20,329 nt of DNA from Deltaproteobacteria bacterium (GTDB lineage Bacteria; Desulfobacterota; Desulfobacteria; Desulfobacterales; B30-G6), in NCBI GenBank assembly GCA_003647375.1, contig QMMS01000046.1, positions 1 through 20,329 of the forward strand. The letters are read 5' to 3'. Of this stretch, positions 20,240-20,329 are shown piece after piece. The position numbers and the translations under genes are program-made. A model generated the notes under the pieces. It was not told the origin of the DNA and did not search any database. It was given only the letters and a program-made list of their open reading frames with translations. Each line of letters begins with the position of its first letter. Position 1 is the stretch's first letter.

Positions 20240-20253
20240 ATTATAGCGCTATA
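20240..20253 (-). promoter_or_regulatory. MarR promoter -10 box overlapped by a 12-bp palindrome
   Basis: On the minus strand TATAAT (20245-20240) overlaps the palindrome TATAGCGCTATA (20242-20253). The -35 is poor. This is the usual placing of a MarR autoregulatory operator. Confidence 0.5.
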
Positions 20254-20300
20254 TCATCTCTAACTATTAGTAATTAATAAGAAAATAACTTATGATGTCT

Positions 20301-20329
20301 TTGACGTTTTAATTGGGGTTGACAAACAT
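20301..20329 (+). promoter_or_regulatory. Possible -35 boxes for a gene right of the window
   Basis: TTGACG (20301-20306) and a consensus TTGACA (20319-20324) point right near the edge. The matching -10 for the second would lie outside the window, so this stays tentative. Confidence 0.25.

Overview
The window looks like a piece of an anaerobic, acyl-CoA-oxidising Desulfobacterota chromosome, probably a Desulfobacterales-type sulfate reducer. This is an inference from gene content: SCP2-type thiolase with DUF35, MFE-2-like fusions, CoA-linked oxidation genes, and intergenic spaces full of short palindromic repeats. No rRNA, tRNA, transposase gene or CRISPR array was found.

Layout. Positions 1-1726 hold rsmA (minus strand), bracketed by inverted copies of a mini-hairpin array, and a DUF2062 membrane protein (minus) whose last codons are made of a GGACCCT-type repeat. 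A 460-bp gene-free stretch (1727-2187) carries one copy of a 91-bp dispersed repeat and a promoter. Two plus-strand genes follow: a small Lys-rich winged-helix-like protein (2188-2574) and a 996-aa PreP-type M16C metallopeptidase (2655-5645). From 5704 to 18450 all genes are on the minus strand. In transcription order they are: a TetR regulator; a hydratase-2/SDR/SCP2 fusion; a 909-aa HMG-CoA-synthase-like/DUF35/SDR/SCP2 fusion; an SCP2-type thiolase; an acyl-CoA dehydrogenase; a CrtI/RetSat-like FAD oxidoreductase; a ferredoxin-reductase-like flavoprotein with a 2Fe-2S domain; an enoyl-CoA hydratase; and a small very acidic protein. Past the TetR gene lie a divergent alpha/beta hydrolase with a Cys nucleophile (plus) and a MarR regulator (minus).

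How the genes may work together. Acyl-CoA dehydrogenase, hydratase 2, (3R)-hydroxyacyl-CoA dehydrogenase and SCP2 thiolase make a full beta-oxidation turn of the (R)-specific, MFE-2 type. Both large fusions end in an SCP2 lipid-binding domain, which suggests a bulky or branched acyl-CoA (isoprenoid, sterol-like or hydrocarbon-derived). The DUF35 domain next to a thiolase recalls the archaeal thiolase/DUF35/HMG-CoA synthase complex, BbsAB and the Ltp2/ChsH2 aldolase, but the HMG-CoA-synthase-like domain here appears to lack all three catalytic residues. The FAD oxidoreductase and 2Fe-2S reductase could reduce or oxidise C=C bonds of the same substrate. TetR overlaps the first fusion by 17 nt and is probably its regulator.

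The non-coding DNA is the most unusual part. Four intergenic sites carry tandem 18-bp units, each a tiny hairpin closed on a GAA (TTC) loop. Stem sequences differ from unit to unit while both arms change together, in a constant AAAT frame. At three of the sites the units point away from a shared AGCT-rich core. In addition, four genes end with a stop codon buried in a perfect inverted repeat.
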